NCBI GenBank assembly: GCA_025738555.1
Contig: JAOVFP010000004.1
Coordinates: 2,356,001 to 2,420,000, forward strand
DNA length: 64,000 bases
Direction: 5' to 3'
Origin: Cyathus striatus
Taxonomy: Eukaryota > Basidiomycota > Agaricomycetes > Agaricales > Nidulariaceae
Positions within the stretch are counted from its first letter, which is position 1, and each line of letters opens with the position of its first letter. Position numbers and translations under genes: made by a program. The notes under the pieces were generated by a model. It saw nothing but the letters and a program-made list of their open reading frames with translations, was not told the DNA's origin and ran no database searches. Shown here one piece after another: positions 57,301-64,000 of this stretch.

Positions 57301-58715
57301 GACGGGGTGTTTGGTGGGCTATGTCACGTGACTATTTGCCTAGTGATGTCATGCTGTGCTAGCTTGTCGATTGGTGCGTGTACCCGTTGTGATGTTTATT
57401 AACAACTTGTAACTCGCGCGGCTGTTCATCATCAGCTTCCATTGATCCAGATAGATTGTTTGTTACTACACCTGCAGAGACCGTGTGCGGTTAACTATTT
57501 GACGTTCACCTGGCTTTTTATAATGATCTTAAGGTGTTTCCGTTCGAGGCTGTTTCTATTCTTGATCATTTTTTAAAACATTTTAACATTCTACCACACT
57601 CCTAAAATACCCAAGTTAGAATTACTGTGTAATGTAGTTAAGCATGCTTAAGGACATTTAAAGAAGAATCTAAAAAAAAATATTAGACATGATATGATTG
57701 CGTACTCTCTATTTGGGAGTCGAACTCAACCTGGACCTGATATATGATATGACACCTTGAAGCACTGGCAAGCGAATTATAACTAATAGGAAATCAGAGA
57801 CCTTTCAATATGCTGCATGTCGTTGTATAACATCAATAAATCACGAGTGAGGTTATATCTGTAATACTCAGCATTCCTCAAAAATACTCTGCTAACACAT
57901 CAGTTACTTAACATGCGTTGTGTAGACAATATCAAGGTCGAGTTCGATTCCCATAGAGTACATTGTAGAAAAAAGATTCACTTTTGCCAGGAGCAGTGGC
58001 GCATAACTTACTGTCTTCTGTTACAGTAGGTATATGATTTAGTTATCACCTTTACTTTCTAGTAACTTGAAATAACATGCTACATACTACAATACACAGC
58101 TATCCCCCAAAATACTCTACTAATGCATCGGTTATCATGATTAAATTGGATTAGATTTCCAGAGTATGTAGTACTGAAGAAAGATAACATAACTTTTGTT
58201 AGGAGCTCCACTTGTATAAACGGAGCCTGCTGCAAATTTTCAGAGTTTCAGTCCACTTTTTCGGTCAAGAAAACCGCAGTAGATAGGCTTGGAATTTGGG
58301 AGAGGCCGAATTATAATGAGGTCGTAGCACTTCAGGCTTCACGTTTCTTACATTCAGAAGTGGTGCATGATGCGCTTACGAGTTCAATTTACTTTTATTG
58401 TCGACGTGGAACTCCGACCGTACGCAACGCTCAACATGGTTGTCTATGGAACTTTCCATCTATGAAACTTCTAAATGTAAGTAGCTCCATCGTAGTTTTA
58501 TATAATCTTCTTAGAGTGTCACAGGGCTACTGTTATGGCCAATAAACGAACTTCCATTACGATTCAAGGCAGGCGGCATCAAATCGAGTTCCCGTGTCAC
58601 TTTCACTGTCGGATAGGGTCATTTACACGCCTCCTTATCTACATATGAGAAAGCATCAAGACGATACGTTACGGCTCCCATTCAAGTCTATCGTACTGAT
58701 ATCTAGTGTCAAGAA
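57301..58715. repeat. Duplicated spacer with tRNA-shaped repeats and P450 promoter
   Basis: 57370-57500 matches 50935-51060 ('catcatcagcttccattgat', 'ccagatagattgtttgttac'). tRNA-shaped modules: minus 57716-57800; plus 57884-57961 (ATACTCT ... GTTCGATTCCC ... AGAGTAC) and 58112-58167. 58500-58715 resembles the region before P450 no. 3 at 61290-61516 ('actgttatggccaataaacg' against 'ctgctgttatgggcaattag'), so promoters were duplicated with the genes. Confidence 0.6.
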
Positions 58716-60833
58716 ATGAATACGGTTGAATTGCTACTACTCCTCTTCGTGTCCCTAGTGGTGCACCGTTACTTTCGCAAAGCATACCTTCTTCCTCTTC
58801 CTCCTGGACCACGAGGATATCCACTGATTGGAAACTTATTGGATATTCCACTGAAATATCCCTGGGAGGCATTCACTGATTGGGCCGGGGTACATGGTGA
58901 GTGCTATGGAAATTTATTAGTCTTATATGTTCACATCTCATTTCGCTTACAAAGACTCCGATGTTGTATATGCAGAGACATTCGGAGTGAAATTCATTAT
59001 CTTGAACACTGTCAAATGCGCAGAAGAACTTCTGACGAGAAGGTCCTCCATTTACTCAAATCGGTATGTTCTACAATGGTTGATACCGTACCTCGTGCTT
59101 ATTATATCTTGAACAGCCCAGAGTTTCCTATGGAAAAGCTGTGCGTCATATTTGTATTATACATGAAATATTTTCTGACGCATTAAATGAAGTATGGGAT
59201 GGGATTTCATATTCGTTACTATGCCATATGGAGAGAAATGGAGAGAAAGAAGACGTTTATTTCAAAAGCACTTTCCTTCTGGAAGACACGATCACTACCG
59301 GCCTTTGATAAAGCATTTCGTGAGGATACTGCAGATAGGATTGATGGAGCAGCCAGAAACATTCTTCGAAAGGATACTTCAGTAAGTCACTAATTATGTA
59401 GGGTATTCGTTTCTAAAGCACAGAATACAAGTATGACTGGTGCGTTTGCTCTGGCATTGGGATATGGAATTAAGATAAAGGCTATCAATGATCCATATGT
59501 CGAGTTTTCGAAGAAGACGCTTCGGGAGGCCTTGGAAGCTGGAACCCGGGAAAGTACTTGGTTGATATTATTCCAGCGTTGAAGCACGTACCGGAATGGA
59601 TGCCAGGAGCAGAGTTCAAACGTAACGCTAGGATATGGTATGGACATGCTCAAGAATACAGAAATCGGCCGTTTGAGGAAGGAATGCGTGCATTGGTGGG
59701 GTATTTCCGGGCTTTAGATATTTGTTTGTTAACGTGACCATCTAGGCAACGGGATCGAGTCTCATGCACTCCTTTCTTTCGATGTGCATAAGTGAACTTC
59801 CTGAGTCAATAGACAAGCAACGACTCGAATTAGAGACCATCAAGGATGTAGGTGCAATGTTTTATACCGGTGAGGAATCACTATTAGGATATGGGCATAG
59901 TGTTAACATTATTCCAGGAGGATCCGATTCATCTGTCGCCTCGATATATACGTTTGTGTTATCGATGACAATGTTTCAGGATATTCAACGGAAGGTCCGG
60001 GAAGAAATTGACGAGAAAATTGGACATGATCGTCTACCGGACTTTGAGGATGAATCTAATCTTCCGTATTTATCTGCGGTTATAATGGAAGTCTTGAGGT
60101 GAGGTCATCGATTAACTACAATCCTACACTTCTCTGAGTTAGCGCGCATCAGATGGCACCCTCCAACTCCAATGGGTATTCCCTTAGTTCAATATTTATA
60201 CGATTATCTTATATTTCTCTTTGACTAGGCGTGCCACACTTCTTGGACAAAGACGATGTTTACAATGGATACCGTATACCAAAAGGGTGCACGGTTATGT
60301 CAAATGCATGGTATAGACCTAGCCTCACACATAAAGTAATGTCTCTACTAAATATTATTTAAAGGGCAATGGCACATAATGATAGCGACTATTCGGATCC
60401 ATATAACTTCAATCCGGACCGATTCCTAAAGAATGGCCAAATTAACCTTGATGTACGCGACCCACGTACCTTCATTTTTGGATTTGGACGAAGGTATTAA
60501 ATGAACACTCCAAAGTTCTCCGCTTGACGATTTGATCTGTCATAGGATTTGTCCCGGGTCTCATATAGGATGGTCAACAGTTTGGTACACCGCTGCTAAT
60601 CTCCTTGCAACCTTTGAAATTCTGAAGCCGTTAAATGACCGTGGTGTGGAAGTAGAGCCAAACATTGAATTCGAATCTGGAATAGTAGCGTGAGCATTCT
60701 GGTAATAACTACTAATGTTCATCTGCTCATGATCGTTTTAAGACCTCCCGTTAAATTTGATTGCCGATTCAAGGCACGGTCACCTATTCGCGAGCAGCTT
60801 GTTCGAATGGAATCGAGCGATATCAACGATTAA
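58716..60833 (+). pseudogene. Cytochrome P450 no. 2, one frameshift
   Basis: Twelve exons: 58716-58896, 58955-59063, 59117-59140, 59193-59381, 59432-59695, 59746-59869, 59918-60098, 60153-60175, 60229-60310, 60365-60493, 60546-60689, 60743-60833. The exon sum is 1541, one base short of a multiple of three. The missing base is in exon 5 near 59543-59547: GGAACCCGGGAAAG where P450 no. 3 has GGAACACCTGGGAAAT. Otherwise complete: anchor, LPLPPGPRGYPLIGNLLDIP, MPYGEKWRERRRLFQKHFP, GGSDSSV, EVLR, FNPDRF, FGFGRRICPGSHIGWSTVWY, 513 aa if the frame is restored. Such enzymes sit in the endoplasmic reticulum membrane and oxidise small molecules with a P450 reductase. A base-calling error cannot be excluded. 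Confidence 0.8.
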
Positions 60834-61516
60834 TATATTGGTATGCTTATTTTGAGGTTGTGCGATATTCATATCTTTACAGCTTATCAAGAGTTATCTG
60901 CATACTTATACCTGTAGTATATATCTATTGGATTCAGTGGTAAATATATGTGCGGTAAATAAATTCTCTGGTAACGAATAGATGTGCTTGTAGATGGGAT
61001 TAGGTGTTCCAATCCTAAACATAGAGCTGACTGACTGGCGCTTGCTGACCGGCCAGTGGCAAGTGCCGGTCGACAGCTATCGATCATCCGAGGACCGACA
61101 CAAGTCCGATACCACACTAAGCGTCGAAGCCTGTTCGGAGTTCAATTTACATTTTCAATTGGTGCAACGTGTGCTAACCCATGCACAACAACGCACTGAC
61201 AATGACTCGAGCTCAGAATTAAGGTGCTTACAACCAACCATCTATCTGTATGTACGAACTATTTGAACATATTTTCCATCGTAACTTCCCACAGTGTCAA
61301 AAGTACTGCTGTTATGGGCAATTAGCGGTCAATATTAGGACTTCCATTTGCTTCCATTACACCACAAGTCAGGTGTTAGATCGCTTTCCCATGTCACTAT
61401 CGCTGTCAGATATGTATATCCTCACTGACATGCCTATCTTGCATAAGAGGCTCACGCTCAAGAGTTTAAACGTTTACATCTCCCGTTGATCTTCCCAAGA
61501 CATCTGGTGTGAAGAT
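60834..61516. promoter_or_regulatory. Region upstream of P450 no. 3
   Basis: 61290-61516 is related to 58510-58715 upstream of P450 no. 2, including 'gctgttatgggcaattagcg', 'gtcactatcgctgtcagata' and the sequence just before the ATG. The remainder (60834-61280) has no recognised gene. No individual regulatory site can be named. Confidence 0.4.
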
Positions 61517-63644
61517 ATGAATACGGTTGAACTACTCCTCCTCGTATCTTGTGTATCCCTTGTGCTGTACGGATACTTTCGTAGAGTATACCCTCTCCCC
61601 TTCCACCTGGACCACGAGGGTACCCGCTGATTGGAAACTTACTCGATATTCCGGCCGAATTCCCATGGGAGGCGTTCACCAAGTGGAGTGCGATGCATGG
61701 TAAGTACCGTATAACTTGTTGAAGTTCTGTTCACATCTCATTCCGTTGGGAAAGGATCCGACATTGTATTTGCAGAGACCTTCGGGGTGAAGTTTATTAT
61801 CCTCAGTACTGTAAAATGTGCAGAAGATCTTCTAACGAAACGGTCATCAATTTACTCAAGTCGGTGAGTTCTACTATTTGCTGATAATGTACTTACCTTA
61901 CATTGACCATACATGGCATGGTAAAGCCCAAGTTTCCCTATGGGAATCGACCTGTATGTTGTATTCAAATACACAAATATTCAACTGATCAAAAAAGCGA
62001 AGTATGGGATGGGATTTCCAATTTTCCGCTATGCCTTACGGCGAGAAATGGAGAGAACGAAGACGGATATTTCAAAAGCACTTTCCTTATGGACGACATG
62101 ATCACTACCGGCCCCTGCTAAAACATTTCGTTAGAGTGCTGCAGATGGGATTGGTGGAGCAGCCTGAAACGTTCTTCGAAAGGATTCAACAGTAAGTGGC
62201 ATATTCGATCGGATATATTAGTTCTGAAGTATGGAATAAAAGTATGACTGGTTCATTTGCCCTAGCGTTGGGATATGGAATTCGAACAAAGCCGATCAAC
62301 GATCCCCATGTCGAGTTTTCGAAGAAGACACTTGGAGAGGCTTTGAAAGTTGGAACACCTGGGAAATTTTTGGTCGACATTATTCCTGCGTTGAAGTATG
62401 TACCTGAATGGATGCCAGGAGCAGGTTTCAAACGCCAAGCTAGGATATGGTATGCACAAGCTAAAGAATTTCGAAACCGACCTTATGAAGAAGGGATGCG
62501 TGCACTGGTACGCTGCTGGCCTCGCCTGATATACATTATCTTAACCATACCTATTAGGCGTCAGGATCAGGTTTTACGCACTCCTTTCTTTCGATGTGCA
62601 TAAATGAACTTCAGGAATCAAGAGATGAACGACGAGAATTAGAGATGATTAAGGACGCAGCAGCAATGTTTTATACAGGTAGGGTGTCATTATCAGGAAC
62701 TGGACTGGCGCTGATGTTATTTCAGGGGGTTCTGATACATCTGTCGCCTCAGTATACACATTTGTTTTAATGATGACATGCTTTCAAGATATTCAACGCA
62801 AGGCCCGAGAAGAAATTGACGCAAAGATTGGACATGATCGACTTCCTGACTTCGAAGATGAGCCCAATCTCCCGTATTTAACGGCGATTCTACTGGAAGT
62901 ATTGAGGTAATGTCGGTTAGCTCATTGGGATCTACGGTCATCTGAAGCTGGTTTAATAGATGTCATCCTCCCGCACCAATGGGTATCTGACCACAATTCT
63001 AATCACAAAACGATCTCATATATAAATCTCTTTTCAGGCGTACCTCACTTTTTGGACAAAGACGATGTTTACAATGGATACCATATACCAAACGGGTCCA
63101 TGATTGTAGCAAATACTTGGTATGAACTTACATCTTGTTTAAGGACTGACTTTATAACAGTATAAAAGGGCAATGGTTCACGATGAAAACGACTACCCAG
63201 ATCCATACATATTCAACCCAGAGCGGTTCATGAAAAACGGCAAAATTAACCCGGACGTGCGCGATCCGCGTACCTTCATTTTTGGATTCGGGAGAAGGTA
63301 TTATTTTCCGATGGTTTTATTCTTCATGCAGTAAAATCTGAGCTGTCGTAGAATCTGTCCAGGATTGCACATTGCATGGTCGACTGTCTGGTACACTGCC
63401 GTATCTCTCCTCGCAACGTTTGAAATAATGAAACCATTAAATTCTCATGGCGAAGAAGTTGAACCGATCATTAAGTACGAATCTGGAATAGTGACGTGAG
63501 CGTTCTGGTAAAACTCGCCGATGTTCTAGTGGTCACCATGTTTCTTATAGACCTCCTGCTAAATTCGATTGCCGATTTAAGACACGGTCCCCAACTCGCG
63601 AGCAACTTGTTCGAATAGAATCGAGCGATATACCAGCTGAATAG
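61517..63644 (+). pseudogene. Cytochrome P450 no. 3, one frameshift
   Basis: Twelve exons: 61517-61699, 61755-61863, 61927-61953, 62003-62191, 62243-62507, 62558-62678, 62726-62906, 62960-62982, 63038-63119, 63169-63297, 63352-63495, 63551-63644. The exon sum is 1547, one base short. The missing base is in exon 1 near 61591-61602 (CCCTCTCCCCTTCCACC, where no. 1 has ACTCTCCCTCTTCCCCC), which destroys the LPLPPGP hinge frame. Downstream motifs are intact: MPYGEKWRERRRIFQKHFP, GGSDTSV, EVLR, FNPERF, FGFGRRICPGLHIAWSTVWY. The Trp in the usual RWHP after the K-helix is Cys (RCHP). The lesion lies in a C-rich run, so a base-calling error is plausible. Confidence 0.8.
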
Positions 63645-63959
63645 GCGCAATGTAATCGTCCATGATTATTCCATATGTCATATAATGTTCAAATGCTTTA
63701 AACCTTCTTCAGGACGATGATGGGTGCATGGTAGTAATTTAGTCAAGAACTACAGATCACTGAGCTCCGTTATGAACCACACTTGAATTTCCAAGGATCA
63801 CGGACTCCTGTCGTGCTCCAGCGGAGAGATGTGCAGCACGCTTTACACGCTGTTCCATCATTGCCACCTGAAGTTGCACTGACATTTCTGTCAACCTGGA
63901 TTCGCTTCTTCGGTTCCGTGTTCATATTTCCACTGTGATGACGTAACAACATCAATAAG
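63645..63959. other. Unassigned 3' flank
   Basis: No gene recognised; the minus frame 63770-63955 has no family resemblance. Confidence 0.3.
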
Positions 63960-64000
63960 AGATTGGGGGAGCTTGCTCCCCCTATTTGTCTGCGTTGGCA
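63960..64000. repeat. Second copy of the palindrome-headed repeat, cut by window end
   Basis: GGGGGAGCTTGCTCCCCC followed by TATTTGTCTGCGTTGGC, as at 7221-7253. The element presumably continues past the window. Confidence 0.5.

Noticed and set aside
59194..59385. Separate small gene starting MGWDF in P450 no. 2 (and equivalents at 53912 and 62004)
   Set aside because: The ATG is internal: exon 4 of each P450 begins T-ATG right after the AG acceptor, so the Met is an inner residue.

Overview
This window looks like a transposon-rich stretch of nuclear DNA from a basidiomycete fungus, most likely an agaricomycete. The evidence is short GT-AG introns of about 45-65 bases, three linked microsomal cytochrome P450 genes each split into 12 exons, remnants of families typical of Agaricomycetes (DUF6533, DUF6699, a FAD-dependent halogenase, a wax-synthase-like acyltransferase), a chromodomain Ty3/gypsy retrotransposon and a pogo-like element. 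The genus cannot be fixed from sequence alone. No rRNA gene, CRISPR array or canonical tRNA gene was found.

Left part (1-14.3 kb): GAGTT-rich satellite blocks, two related segments in opposite orientation (about 3.0-5.3 kb and 8.9-10.7 kb) that share their ends but enclose different gene remnants (DUF6533 membrane protein; FAD halogenase), an internally deleted pogo copy, a 378-bp MITE nested in the satellite, and a 1.5-kb terminal-inverted-repeat (TIR) element full of short inverted motifs. Middle part (14.3-40.2 kb): a CpG-poor transposon graveyard with two solo LTRs (each with a 5-bp target duplication), two copies of a 1.63-kb hAT-like element (each with an 8-bp duplication), a 3.75-kb foldback element built from nested tandem repeats, a second foldback element of 1.4 kb, a DUF6699 relic, a wax-synthase-like relic with a partial second copy, and a 4.9-kb pogo element with a decayed transposase and another TIR element nested in it.

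Right part (40.2-64 kb): a young Ty3/gypsy element (388-bp LTRs nearly identical, 5-bp duplication) whose coding region has been disabled by CpG changes and an RNase H deletion; an 853-bp Mutator-type element with 9-bp duplication carrying a RecQ-like helicase fragment; tRNA-shaped repeats; one apparently intact unknown gene (464 aa); and a P450 array. A segment made of the unknown gene, a spacer with tRNA-shaped repeats and a P450 gene was duplicated: the second copy keeps only a shortened form of the unknown gene and is followed by two P450 genes. Each of the three P450 genes is complete in exon structure but carries exactly one disabling change as read here. A short P450 C-terminal scrap upstream shows the array was once longer.

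The only gene I regard as probably functional is the 464-aa unknown gene; the P450s could be functional if the single lesions are sequencing errors. The rest of the window is mobile elements, satellite-like repeats and decayed host gene pieces.
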